DNA of 64,000 nt from DATFVA01 sp963839165 (lineage in GTDB: Bacteria; Bacteroidota; Ignavibacteria; Ignavibacteriales; Ignavibacteriaceae), in assembly GCA_963839165.1 (NCBI GenBank), contig CAWIUG010000049.1, positions 354,938-418,937 on the forward strand, in the 5' to 3' direction. Shown here in pieces: positions 1 to 9,500 of this stretch. The position numbers were made by a program, and so were the translations under genes. How positions within the stretch are numbered: the stretch's first letter is position 1; every line of letters begins with the position of its first letter. Below the pieces are notes generated by a model. The model was not told the DNA's origin. It saw nothing but the letters and a program-made list of their open reading frames with translations, and ran no database searches.

Positions 1-501
1 TATATATTGGGCATTCCCGGCACCATCTGTACTCCAGACACCATAAGGTATAGATTCACCCATTAATCTGAACTCTTCGATGGCCTCTTTCAGTTCAGCC
101 TCTGCTCTTTTCTGTTTTCCTATATCATTAAAGAGAATAGCTACCAGATGCTCTTCGGGCTCTCCGATCCTGGAAGCAAATACGCTATAATAGTGGTTTA
201 GTTTTTTTGCTTCATTTTCAAAGGTGACTGAAACACCTGTAAGGGCAACCCTTCCATAAATTTCAAACCAGTAATCTTCATGACCCGGCTCTAGTTCACG
301 CATTGTTTTTCCCTGTGCGTCAATGAGTCCTGTCTGTATTTCAAAGGCTGTATTTATCTCTAAGAACCTGTAATCTATAGGTTTCTGATTTTCATCAAAG
401 ATCACATTGATGATACAGAACCCTGCCGGCAGAGTATCTAGAAATGAATGATAATCCTCAGGTTTAATTTTCGTTAAATTGCTTGATTCGGTTCGCATCA
501 T
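1..501 (-). CDS. PAS-domain sensory protein, N-terminal part (runs off the window)
   Basis: An open frame of 167 codons runs from the window edge to a tandem ATG-ATG start at 501/498. The translated N-terminus carries a PAS-type sensory domain (roughly residues 15-130), with 'LPAGFCIINVIFDENQK' near the beginning, and ends in a helical linker ('KQKRAEAELKEAIEEF') of the kind that joins successive PAS modules. A second PAS domain appears to begin at the window edge ('GESIPYGVWSTDGAGNAQ'). This architecture is usual in soluble multi-PAS histidine kinases and diguanylate cyclases; the output domain lies outside the window, so the function is open. There is no signal peptide or membrane segment in the visible part. 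Confidence 0.75.
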   Translation of the reverse strand, partial: MMRTESSNLTKIKPEDYHSFLDTLPAGFCIINVIFDENQKPIDYRFLEINTAFEIQTGLIDAQGKTMRELEPGHEDYWFEIYGRVALTGVSVTFENEAKKLNHYYSVFASRIGEPEEHLVAILFNDIGKQKRAEAELKEAIEEFRLMGESIPYGVWSTDGAGNAQYI

Positions 502-661
502 CTTATACCTGGTAAGGTGGCAAATATATTCTTAATTATCTTCCACAACAAAGATCCGCGGGATTTAACTCAGACCCTATAGGTGGTTAAACTAATATCT
601 AATCTAACCTCATTGAGGATATTCCTTTTTGAGATTAATCACTTTAGCATCTCTTAACCTT

Positions 662-705
662 TAAAAGTTAAAAAGCCTCAATACAACTTGTATTAAGGCT
701 TTTTT
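662..705 (-). terminator. Intrinsic terminator after tRNA-Val
   Basis: On the minus strand a long hairpin starts at the tRNA 3' end. The outer arms AAAAAGCCT/AGGCTTTTT and the inner arms AATACAA/TTGTATT are separated by a single mismatch, and a T-rich tail follows (TTTTTAACTTTT). It touches the encoded CCA of the tRNA, so trimming would have to cut into the hairpin base. Confidence 0.7.
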
Positions 706-782
706 GGTGGGGGCTGAAGGATTCGAACCTACGACCCTCTGCTTGTAAGGCAGATGCTCTAAACCAACTGAGCTAAGCCCCC
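705..782 (-). tRNA. tRNA-Val (anticodon TAC)
   Basis: A complete cloverleaf folds on the minus strand: acceptor GGGGGCT/AGCCCCC, D-arm GCTC/GAGC, anticodon stem TCTGC/GCAGA with loop CTTACAA (anticodon TAC, reading GUA and related Val codons), and T-loop TTCGAAT. Discriminator A is followed by an encoded CCA (707-705). The T stem has one T-T mismatch. Length is 78 nt including CCA. Confidence 0.95.
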
Positions 783-873
783 AATAACTTTAATATGAAA
801 AGAACGTCTGAAAAATTGAGGTTCAAATATTAGACATTTTTTACACTAATCCAAGTGTTTTATACACTTTTTG

Positions 874-946
874 AGCGAGCGACGGGGCTCGAACCCGCGA
901 CATCTTGCTTGGGAAGCAAGTACTCTACCAACTGAGTTACGCTCGC
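874..946 (-). tRNA. tRNA-Gly (anticodon CCC)
   Basis: A complete cloverleaf on the minus strand: acceptor GCGAGCG/CGCTCGC, anticodon stem CTTGC/GCAAG with loop TTCCCAA (anticodon CCC, reading GGG), and T-loop TTCGAGC. Unlike the neighbouring tRNA-Val, no CCA is encoded (the next bases are CAA), so it must be added by nucleotidyltransferase. Confidence 0.95.
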
Positions 947-1217
947 AATAACCCTCCCATCGGATCAGTGCTGACTTACCCGGGAAGGTGAAATGACCAC
1001 AATTTTATAAGAACTATAATTGAAATTAATCACCCGCAGGTTCTTATTCAAGATATTTCTTTCAGATTTCGAAAGGGTTTCATTTTTTCTGTTTATAAAG
1101 GGAAATAAATAACTGCGGAGCTAATGGGATACAAGTCTTTCGTAGTTCTATTTTTCAGGTTTATTCTAAAAGAATAATTGCATAATTTAATAATGAATAT
1201 TTTCTTAGGGTGAGTAA

Positions 1218-1748
1218 ATGAATAATACAACTGTCATTGCCGCTGATTCTGCAGCGAAAAGGCTGCAGGTAAAAGAAATAGCTGTTCTCATAGCTGCTTC
1301 AGTGTTTCTTCAGTTCATTATTCACTTGGTCCCACCCGTGCATGGGAATCCATTGGGTGCGGTTCTGCTTCCTATGTTTTATGTACCTTTAATTGCTGTA
1401 ACTTTCTATAAGTTTCATACTGCGCTGGTTGTTACTGCTTTCGGACCAATCTTAAATTATTTCCTGACCGGAAGTCCTGCATTGGGTATTGTTCCCCTGC
1501 TTACCTTTCAGGTTCTTATGTTTGTTCTGGCCCTTACCATACTTTCCAAATATGGGAAATTCAGGAGTGTCAATGCGCTGATTTCAATTTTAACAGCATT
1601 AGTATTCTCACAGCTGGTGTTCAGCTTATTTAACAGCTCCGGATTCTCAGGTTCACTCTTGTTAATCTCATTGGAGAATGCGGTCCCGGGAATCATAATA
1701 ATAACTGTCATGCATATCCTCCTGCTTCGTTTAAGGGATAAGTTTTAA
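1218..1748 (+). CDS. Small polytopic membrane protein, ECF-transporter S-component-like
   Basis: The 176-residue protein is mostly hydrophobic, with about five to six predicted membrane segments after a short polar N-terminus. Size, segment number and a conserved-looking stretch near residues 40-55 ('VHGNPLGAVLLPMFYVPL') resemble substrate-binding S components of energy-coupling-factor vitamin or base transporters. This is a weak fold-level impression. No ECF ATPase or T component is in the window. The stop codon overlaps the start of the phosphoribosyltransferase by one base (1748), so the two are translationally coupled. That pairing suggests uptake of a nucleobase-like substrate that is then ribosylated inside the cell. 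The start is supported by a purine-rich AGGGTGAG upstream. Confidence 0.5.
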   Translation: MNNTTVIAADSAAKRLQVKEIAVLIAASVFLQFIIHLVPPVHGNPLGAVLLPMFYVPLIAVTFYKFHTALVVTAFGPILNYFLTGSPALGIVPLLTFQVLMFVLALTILSKYGKFRSVNALISILTALVFSQLVFSLFNSSGFSGSLLLISLENAVPGIIIITVMHILLLRLRDKF

Positions 1749-2168
1749 TGCAGGAACTTTCATTCACGGAGATTGCAGATCGAATTTTCCATTTTAATCT
1801 CCCCCGTTTTGATTTTGTGATTGGTATTGCTGAGGGGGGACTAGTCCCTGCGGGAATTATTGCATATAAACTGGGTGTGGAACTAAAGGTTATGAGAATA
1901 AGTTTCCGCGATGCTACCAATTCCCCCTTGTATACGCAGCCCAGGATACTTTTCATGTATCAATGACATTAAAGGCAATAAGCTGCTGCTCGTGGATGAT
2001 GTATCTGTAAGTGGTAAAACGATGAAGATGGCAAAAGAGGCGCTGGCCGGTAATGAAGTCAAAACTCTTGCGCTGAAGGGAAAAGCTGATTATGTTCTCT
2101 TTCCTGAAATCTCCGAATGTGTTAAGTGGCCATGGAAAATTTATTCTGAGAATTCAGAAATTAAGTAG
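1748..2168 (+). CDS. Phosphoribosyltransferase (type I PRTase fold), interrupted by a frameshift
   Basis: Two overlapping frames together give one protein of about 140 residues. The first (1748-1966) has the N-terminal part with 'VIGIAEGGLVPAGI'. The second (from about 1954 to 2168) has the PRPP-binding loop 'LLLVDDVSVSGKTM', diagnostic for purine- and xanthine-type phosphoribosyltransferases. One extra base between about 1918 and 1960, for example in the TTTT run at 1950-1953, puts the second half in another frame; removing one T there restores a continuous reading. The enzyme would transfer ribose-5-phosphate from PRPP to a nucleobase in salvage; the exact base is not readable. Coupling with the upstream membrane protein suggests import plus salvage. 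It may be a sequencing error or a recent pseudogene. Confidence 0.7.
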
Positions 2169-2275
2169 ACTCGTTTAAGTAATCGCTCACTCCCCCATCA
2201 CATGGTTCAGCTGAAGGAACGTCATCCTCAAATTGTATTTCCCCGCAGCAACAGAAGTATTCCAACAAAATTAAC

Positions 2276-3877
2276 TCAGAACGGGAAATCTTCTTTAAGG
2301 TTTATTTTGTTATCAAGCTTTTCTTCAACATTTATTTCTGCTGCCAGGTGGATTAAATTTCCTTCCACATATATGGCTTTGTATGGTTTGGTGGGACAGG
2401 CAAACTCGCAGGCTCCACAGCCGACACAGTACTGGTTCCTTACTTCGGGGATCTTCAGGTTATTCTTATACGGCACCATATGTACAGCCTTGGTGGGACA
2501 ATGTTCCGAACAGGCACCGCAGGCAGTCCCTTCTGTCTCTACAATACAATTCTCTTTCACAAATGTCGTCTTCCCAACCTGAGTGATCTTCTTTTGCTCA
2601 ACATTCAAAGGCTTGATTGCGCCAGTGGGACAAACCTCACCGCATATCGTGCATTCAAAATTGCAGAAGTTGGTGTTGTAATCCATATAAGGCTGGAGAA
2701 TTCCAAGCACTCCGTATTCAAGGAAAGAAGGTTGGAGAACTTTTGTGGGACAAGCTGATACACACAAATTACATGCGGTACAGTTGTTCTTAAAATCTGA
2801 TATTCGAATGGAACCGGGAGGACTCGAAACCGATTTCCTGACAATAGGTTTAGTGCTTTCTTTTTTAGGAATAATTTTAACCTGGGAGTAAGTGAACCCT
2901 GTTAACCCGATTAAATAAATAAGAGTTTTGGATACAAAATCGCGCTTTGAAGTATCTACATCCTGAAGCACGGGTGGTGCTTTTCTAAAAGTATTCTGAT
3001 ATGAGATCGAAACAGAAGGACAAACATCAATACAGGTGTAGCAGTCGATGCACCTGTCGAAATCTATTACCTTATTTTCATCATCGATACATTCTGATTT
3101 GCAGACAAGCTTACAGGCTCCGCATCCCTCACAGGAAGCCTGATCAATTTTAAGTTTGTAAACTGATAACTTTGAGATGAGTCCCAGCAGGGTTCCTACA
3201 GGACAGATTGTATTGCAATAAAGCCTGCCCCGCGTATAAGATAAATATACTATCACCAGTAAAAATATGAGCGGGAACAGAACTAGCAGGTTAGGAAAGT
3301 TTTTTATCTCAACAGGATAGAGGAAAAAGATATTAAGCTTCTCAAGTGAAAAAGCGAGAGCATTGTTAATCCCCGCAGTAAGAGGATTAAAAATGCCGGT
3401 AAGAATTCTTCCGAAGTTGCTGTAGGGATCAAGAAGATTAACAAATAGGATGAACCCAGAAAGAAAAGAGATCAGGGTTATCCCCAGTACGGAGTACCTT
3501 AGCCAGTTGTTTGCTTTCCGGTAAGTATACTTTTTTCGGCCCTTAACTTTTCTTCTAACTCGCGAAACAAAATCCTGAAGTGTGCCGATCGGGCAGACGC
3601 TGGAGCAGTAAACCCTTCCCCAAAGAATCACTGTAAGTAATACAATGATAAACCCGGATGCGATCAGCGCCGGAATTTTTATGAAATTTATTGCGGAAGG
3701 AACAAATTGAATAAATAATATAGAATCAGAGACTACCGGGGGTATAAGCTGGGCAATATCCAGGAAGATTATAGCGGTAAGCAGAAAAAACAGGACAGAC
3801 ACTGTTCTTCTGATCTTAGATAAAGAATCCGGTTTGAGCCGGTTAAAATATTTTTTTGTAAATAGAGAGGCCATCAA
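2276..3877 (-). CDS. Membrane-anchored polyferredoxin (4Fe-4S, NapH/CcoG-like)
   Basis: The N-terminal half (about residues 1-225) has four to five membrane segments and two CxxxCP motifs ('CSSVCPIGTLQD', 'CNTICPVGTLLG') as in NapH, NosR and CcoG membrane ferredoxins. The C-terminal half carries a series of cysteine clusters ('CEGCGACKLVC', 'CIDCYTCIDVCP', 'CTACNLCVSACP', 'CTICGEVCP', 'CGACSEHCP', 'CVGCGACEFACP'), enough for several [4Fe-4S] centres. It should carry electrons between the quinone pool or membrane and a partner redox protein. The gene overlaps the end of the upstream DUF362 gene by 35 bases, so the pair is an operon and the proteins probably act together. The electron acceptor is unknown. 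Two adjacent ATGs (3877, 3874) are possible starts. Confidence 0.85.
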   Translation of the reverse strand: MMASLFTKKYFNRLKPDSLSKIRRTVSVLFFLLTAIIFLDIAQLIPPVVSDSILFIQFVPSAINFIKIPALIASGFIIVLLTVILWGRVYCSSVCPIGTLQDFVSRVRRKVKGRKKYTYRKANNWLRYSVLGITLISFLSGFILFVNLLDPYSNFGRILTGIFNPLTAGINNALAFSLEKLNIFFLYPVEIKNFPNLLVLFPLIFLLVIVYLSYTRGRLYCNTICPVGTLLGLISKLSVYKLKIDQASCEGCGACKLVCKSECIDDENKVIDFDRCIDCYTCIDVCPSVSISYQNTFRKAPPVLQDVDTSKRDFVSKTLIYLIGLTGFTYSQVKIIPKKESTKPIVRKSVSSPPGSIRISDFKNNCTACNLCVSACPTKVLQPSFLEYGVLGILQPYMDYNTNFCNFECTICGEVCPTGAIKPLNVEQKKITQVGKTTFVKENCIVETEGTACGACSEHCPTKAVHMVPYKNNLKIPEVRNQYCVGCGACEFACPTKPYKAIYVEGNLIHLAAEINVEEKLDNKINLKEDFPF

Positions 3878-4763
3878 GCTGCATCGTGCCTATGTGCATA
3901 TCATTAGCAATTTTTATGTGATCGATATCTGAAGGATCTTTTCCGAATAACCTCGCAGCGGCAGCGTCTGCAGCCACAATATCTGTAGATACAAGGAGTG
4001 ATTTCATAGTAACAACGTCAGCCTTTGAAACTCCCCTGGGACCGTTTCTCTTCATAACATTATAAGCATCAACAATTGTAAGATCAGGTTTCCTGAAAGC
4101 AGCAAAATCGGCAATGCACTGATTAAGATCGTTCTGATGCCAGTATCCCCGGTCCCACACAATCCCCATCAGATTTTTCATCCCGCAAGTTAATTCAGTA
4201 GACCCGTGATGCTTTAATATAGGAACATTTATGAATACATCGGATTCAAGGATAAGCTCATGTACTTTTGCCCGCTTTAGCTTCTTGCCCTGTTTAACAA
4301 TAACATCCTGATAATAAGATTCACTTTCACCTGAAACTACTTTTGCCTTCGCATCTTTCGCCGCTCTCTCAATCCCGCTGTCTGCGTATGTCTTTTTCCA
4401 GTTATCGCAGGTATGGTCGAATACATAAACATCCTTCGCACCTGCATCATAACAGTGCTTAATTATACGGTTAACAAGTGAAGGATTGGTATTTCCTGCT
4501 CTTTCAGGACCAACATCCCAGCCTATGTTGGGTTTCACAACTACCGTTTGTCCCGCTTTAACAAAGTTCCTCATACCTCCGAAAGCCTTAATTGCTTCAT
4601 CGAACATAGCATCCGGTTCGGCGCCTTTTATTGCAGCCAGCTGATATTTAATATTCTGAAATAATGTTGAAGGGAAAAGAGACGATAAATTTCCTAAAGA
4701 GAGCGCCGCTCCGCCTATTAATCCAGCCTTAAAAGTTGAACCTATAAAATCCCGTCGTTTCAT
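3843..4763 (-). CDS. DUF362 domain protein with Tat-type signal
   Basis: A 306-residue protein of the DUF362 family. The preferred start is the ATG at 4763, preceded by GGGGAG; an in-frame ATG 19 codons upstream would put an unrelated hydrophobic stretch before the signal. From 4763 the N-terminus reads 'MKRRDFIGSTFKAG' plus a hydrophobic run, a twin-arginine leader, so a folded cofactor-bearing protein is probably exported. Conserved DUF362 elements follow ('VVVKPNIGWD', 'NVPILKHHGSTELTCGMKN', 'DAYNVMKRNGPRG'). DUF362 proteins are often fused or adjacent to ferredoxin domains, and here the next gene is a polyferredoxin overlapping by 35 bases, which supports a redox role. The reaction is not known. 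Confidence 0.85.
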   Translation of the reverse strand: MKRRDFIGSTFKAGLIGGAALSLGNLSSLFPSTLFQNIKYQLAAIKGAEPDAMFDEAIKAFGGMRNFVKAGQTVVVKPNIGWDVGPERAGNTNPSLVNRIIKHCYDAGAKDVYVFDHTCDNWKKTYADSGIERAAKDAKAKVVSGESESYYQDVIVKQGKKLKRAKVHELILESDVFINVPILKHHGSTELTCGMKNLMGIVWDRGYWHQNDLNQCIADFAAFRKPDLTIVDAYNVMKRNGPRGVSKADVVTMKSLLVSTDIVAADAAAARLFGKDPSDIDHIKIANDMHIGTMQLDGLSIYKKIF

Positions 4764-4844
4764 AATTCTCCCCGAAAAGATATTCAACCAAAAAATATTG
4801 CTTTTAAGGATGATTATCAATACGAATTAGTTGTACCAGAGGTT

Positions 4845-5009
4845 TTGTTTTTCCTGCGCACGCTGTATCAGCTTTACAAGCATTTCGTCAATGTTCATAT
4901 TCCGCTTTTTGATAAATTGATCCGTCCGAAAATAATACAGAACTTGTCTAAAGCTGATAAAGAGTATTTTCACAATTATGGGTCACAATATTCACCGGAA
5001 GTTTGTTAA
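4845..5009 (+). CDS. Possible short ORF or gene remnant, unrecognised
   Basis: Between the divergent DUF362 gene and the next plus-strand ORF, one frame stays open to a TAA at 5007-5009. It reads like protein: 'FLRTLYQLYKHFVNVHIP' then 'LFDKLIRPKIIQNLSKADKE'. The only starts in frame are non-ATG (TTG at 4845), and the frame is open further upstream into the DUF362 start region. It could be the 3' remnant of a lost gene or a small gene with a TTG start. No family recognised. Confidence 0.25.
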   Translation: MFFLRTLYQLYKHFVNVHIPLFDKLIRPKIIQNLSKADKEYFHNYGSQYSPEVC

Positions 5010-5067
5010 CTTTGGTACCTGAGTAATGATCATATTTTTATTAAAATAATTCCGGAAGTTCACGAAT

Positions 5068-5331
5068 ATGAAACCTGTCTACCTTCGTAAAGAATCAAAT
5101 AATATTACCAGGAAAATTATGCTGGATATGGCCTACCTTGCCAGCCATAAGAAAATAAGGATGCCTAAACGCTTATATGAGGAAGGACTTTATTTCTACT
5201 TTAAGAAGAATGAAACCATTGATAAATATTTCTTAAGTAAAGATAAGATTAAGAAGGAAGACGAGTTTCATTTCTTCTTCGACTTCCCTTTCAAGGACAA
5301 TCAGGTAGAAGGGGTTAGTATTGAAGATTGA
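5068..5331 (+). CDS. Hypothetical protein, 87 residues
   Basis: A small charged soluble protein rich in Lys, Phe, Tyr and Glu, with 'MPKRLYEEGLYFYFKKN' in the middle and an acidic, Phe-rich C-terminus. It has no signal peptide, membrane segment or motif I recognise. The region before it lacks a strong Shine-Dalgarno (only a GGAAG about ten bases upstream). It stands alone, converging with the small membrane-anchored gene downstream. Confidence 0.45.
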   Translation: MKPVYLRKESNNITRKIMLDMAYLASHKKIRMPKRLYEEGLYFYFKKNETIDKYFLSKDKIKKEDEFHFFFDFPFKDNQVEGVSIED

Positions 5332-5496
5332 AAATCACAGAAGAAAAACTGCTGTAGATCCGGATAATCAAGGGAAACAGTATCAGCCTCTCGCCCCTAA
5401 CCAGTCAGTCCGGTTCAAAATCTTCAAGGGAAAATATTATTAGAGGAAGGGGCAGCCGTTAAGGATCCTTCTGTTGGTCGGGGATAATGGGAGAAT

Positions 5497-5865
5497 TTAT
5501 TCGGATTCGGTGCTTTGTATATCTATTATTTCGTAATCAGGGTGGCCGCTTCTTACTCTCATACTGCTCGTTTGGAATTCAGATGACTGACCCTTTGGAA
5601 GGTAGCCTATCATTGCCCTGATAGTATCGAGACCCGACTGGTAAACAACCTCAACATTGTTAAAATCTTTTTCGCTTATGTTTGTAATAGTACCCTTTAT
5701 CACTGCGTATTTTGGAGGAGCTGTAATAGGACCGCTGATATCCATACCCGAAGCCTGGGATACAACTACCTGGTCTTTAACTTTAAAGTTTTCGGGCTTA
5801 TGCGTATAAAAATATATTCCGGCACCAACCGCGACAAAGAATAGAAAATATAAGATCTTTTTCAT
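5497..5865 (-). CDS. Membrane-anchored FxLYD-like domain protein
   Basis: A 122-residue protein with an N-terminal hydrophobic anchor or signal ('KKILYFLFFVAVGAGIYFY', residues 2-20) followed by one beta-rich extracytoplasmic domain. The stretch 'YAVIKGTITNISEKDFNNVEV' resembles the start of FxLYD-type domains, which occur in cell-envelope proteins of many bacteria and have no enzymatic role assigned. It is monocistronic, converging with the 87-residue ORF. The role is unknown. Confidence 0.6.
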   Translation of the reverse strand: MKKILYFLFFVAVGAGIYFYTHKPENFKVKDQVVVSQASGMDISGPITAPPKYAVIKGTITNISEKDFNNVEVVYQSGLDTIRAMIGYLPKGQSSEFQTSSMRVRSGHPDYEIIDIQSTESE

Positions 5866-6205
5866 ATCCCGTTCCTTTTTGTAATTAATATAATAAGAAA
5901 ATATGAGATTTCGGCGTCTTATAATTCATCAGTCTTGTAGGATATTATGGGACGGATTCCTAAAGTTTTTCCCACAGAAACTCAAGCAGGAATAATGTAT
6001 TACCTTATCAAACAACAAAAGTTAACCGGACTCTCAAAAAAGCATACAGCATAGCGTAGGTTTAGCCCCCAATTTCATCGCCTGACGGTCTGATTTTTCT
6101 TCTCCCATAGTTTCTATCGCCCTTGTGTAAAATAGTTCTCCTGGGTGAAATACCTTATTTACAGACAATACCCCTTGGTATACTTAATCAAACTGAAGCG
6201 TAGAG
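5866..6205. other. Intergenic stretch without a recognisable gene
   Basis: These 340 bases separate two minus-strand genes. I see no ORF with codon character, no tRNA, and no strong hairpin with a T tract. The half next to 5866 should contain the promoter of the FxLYD-like gene, but no clear promoter boxes stand out. Confidence 0.5.
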
Positions 6206-6505
6206 TTATACAATTCTTTCAAGAGGCATCAGGTACAGCCTTATCTCATCATCTTTTTTTGTTACCTGTTGATTAAAATCCTGAACCTTGGAGATCAGTT
6301 TATTAAGACTCTTCTCCTCCGGGAAAGGGAGTAACCTTACTGAATCGTGACCCGGAAATGTTCTTGTTCCGAGATGGGGTAAAGCTCCGTGACTCTTCCC
6401 CAGCACGCTCTCCCATTTTATATATGAATCGATTTCAAGCTCGTCAAGGAGTGCTATAATTCTATCATCAAGCACGTCATGGTAAGCTAAGAATGCAACT
6501 TTCAT
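6206..6505 (-). CDS. PG0541-type transporter-associated protein
   Basis: A 99-residue soluble protein resembling the PG0541 family, small proteins with a ferredoxin-like (P-II/ACT-like) fold encoded next to RND efflux pumps in Bacteroidota. Recognisable segments are the start 'MKVAFLAYHDVLDDRI' and 'GTRTFPGHDSV'. Its start overlaps the end of the RND permease by four bases (ATGA), so it is the last gene of the efflux operon. A regulatory or sensing role for the pump is plausible from context; no activity is established. Confidence 0.75.
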   Translation of the reverse strand: MKVAFLAYHDVLDDRIIALLDELEIDSYIKWESVLGKSHGALPHLGTRTFPGHDSVRLLPFPEEKSLNKLISKVQDFNQQVTKKDDEIRLYLMPLERIV

Positions 6506-9500
6506 TTGTTTCCCTCCGATGCAGGTAATTCATTAATTCCCCTGTCTTTTTTTGAAGCAGACCTTCTGAAAATTTTATTAAATATCTTAACAACAGAAAA
6601 ATCGTCGAATACTGTATAAACAACGGGTACAATAAACAGGGTCAACAGGGTTGAAGTTATAAGTCCTCCTATTACCGCCTGTCCCATTGGTGAACGGAAT
6701 TCAGAACCTTCACCGAACGAAAATGCAACCGGCAGCATTCCAAAAATCATTGCGAAGGTGGTCATTAGAATAGGCCTCAGCCTAGTCTGCCCTGCCTGCA
6801 GGGTGGCATCCCATCTTTCCATTCCTCTTCCTCGAAGAACATTAATATAATCCACCAGCAGGATTCCATTCTTGGTGACGAGTCCCATCAACATTATTAT
6901 TCCGATCATCGACATAACCGACATCGAACTTCCGAAGGCAAGCAGTGCGATTACCGCTCCTATTATCGCCATCGGCAGTGAAAGCATTATTGAGAACGGG
7001 TAAACTATACTTTCGAACTGCGATGCAAGCACCAGGTAAACGAAGATGATTGCCAGGGCCAGAGATAAAAGGATGTTGCCGAATGATTCAGCCTGCTGCT
7101 GCCCGCTTCCTGCTACCTGAATGTTATATCCAGGTGCCAGATCGATCTGACTTATTCTCTTCTGAGCGTCCCCAAGAACCTCTCCCAGCAGCCTGTCTGA
7201 GAGGTTAGCTTCAATCCTTATTTCACGCTGCCTGTCGTATCGGTTAATCTTAGAAGGGCCGGTACCTTTATTAATAAAAGCAACTGCATCAAGAGGTATG
7301 AGAACACTCCCTCCTGTACTGGTTTTGTTTTTGCTTTTAAGTGTAAGGTTCGCTATACCGCTTATTGTATTCCTGTTCGATTCTTGTACTTTGACTCTTA
7401 CGTTGTACTGCTCTCCGCCTTCTTCGAACTTTGTAGCATCAACGCCGTCAACCATAGCCCTGAGTGCAGTCGCAATTACAGCCGGGTCTACTCCCAACGC
7501 TGCTGCTTTTTGCCTTTCTACAGTAACGCGGACCTCGGGCTTGGAGGTTTCAAGTGAACTTTCAACATCCACAGCACCCGGAGTAGTTTTTACTATATGT
7601 TCAACTTTATCGGCATAATTCTTAAGCAGAGTCAGATCTTCACCCCTCACACTAAAGATTACGGGTTTCTGTCCGCTGCCGGGACCATTCTGAATACCGA
7701 AACTGATATTCGCAGATGGTATCATAATTTTCTTTCTCAGCTCTTCCATAAAGTCGAATACGCTGTAGTCACGGTCATTCTTGCTTACAAGTTTTACAAG
7801 AATATTACCAATATTTACAGGATCATTACCTGCCCCGATTGTTGTTAAAACATTCACCACACCAGGTTTTTTTTCAACTATAGATTCAATCTGCTGAGCA
7901 ATGCTGTTGGTCTTTTCAAGCGAACTGCCGGGGGCAGCATCAATAGTAATTGTAAATTCCCCCTGGTCCTGTCTCGGAAAGAACTCAGAACCGAGCAGTC
8001 CCATCAGCATTATACTTAGAACAAAAACAACAATAGATCCTATCACAACAATCAGCCTGTGACCGAGCGACCAGTTCAGGGCCGATCTGTATTTTCCGCT
8101 GAGCCATTCGATAAAGTGATTAAAATAATAAAGTGTTTTCTCTATTATGTTCCCTTTCGGCGAAAGGCTTTCGTCTTCCCTCTTAAGCCAACGTGATGAA
8201 AGCATCGGGGTCAGACTGAATGCCACGAACAGGGAAATCAGCACTGCTATTGTAACAGTCATTCCGAATTCATAAAAGAATCTTCCAACAATACCCGGCA
8301 TAAACGCCACAGGAACGAATACGGCAACCAGGGTAAGAGTTACTGCCATCACTGCAAGTCCTATCTCTTCAGTAGCCGACTTCGCTGCTTCAATGGGTGA
8401 CTCCCCTTCGGACATATGCCGGTATATATTTTCAATTACTACAATAGCGTCATCAATCAGTAATCCAACTGCAAGTGATAAAGCCAGCAGCGACATCACG
8501 TTCAGCGTGAACCCGAGTGCAGCCATCAGTATAAAACTTCCGATAATCGATGTCGGCAGCGCGAATGCACTTATGATAGTTGCCCGCAGGTTTGCCAGGA
8601 AAAAATAAATGACGATTACCGCAAGCAGCGCTCCGTAAACAAGATCAAAAAGAACATCGTTTATAGAGTGTTTGATAAACTCGCTGTTGTCCCTCGCTAC
8701 TGTAATATGGTAATCTTTAGGTATTTCTGTCTTTAGTCTGTCAAGTTCCTTCTTAACACTTTCAGCGACCTGCACTGTGTTGCTGCCCGATTGTTTCCTT
8801 AGATCGAGTCCAACGGCCAGGTTACCATTCAACCTGGTGATACTGGTTTTTTCTTCTGTAGTATCGGTCACAGTTGCCACGTTGTTCAGGTATATATTCT
8901 GACCATTTCGGGATGAAACGATTATATTCCTGAACTCGTTAACTTTATCAAGCTTACCCATCGTTCTTAATATATACTGTCTGTTTCCCTGCTTGATTGT
9001 TCCGCCGGGGATCTCAACATTGGCACTTGCCACACTTTGTACTACATCATTGATTGACAGGTTATATGCATGGAGCCTGTCGGCATCAACTGCAACAAGA
9101 ATCTCTCTTTCCGCGCCTCCGACAAGAGTAACAGAACCAACACCTGATATATTCTCAAGACGTTTCTTAATTACATCCTTGGTAAAGGTCGTAAGTTCTT
9201 TTTCTGTTCTGCTTCCCGATACGGTTAATGTTAAAATGGGCTGACTGGAGGGATCAAATCTCTGGATTACCGGCTCATCAACATTATCAGGAAGCTGTGA
9301 TCTTACGGCTGCTACTTTTTCGCGTACTTCCTGAGAAGCTATCTCACCTTCTACTTCAAGTTTGAATTGAATGGTAACAATTGATACTCCCTCCTGGGAA
9401 GTCGATGTTATATGATCAACACCCGCTATGGGATTAACTGCATCTTCAATAATCTTGGTGACATCAGACTCAACCTGCTCGGGTCCGGCCCCCGGCAGTA

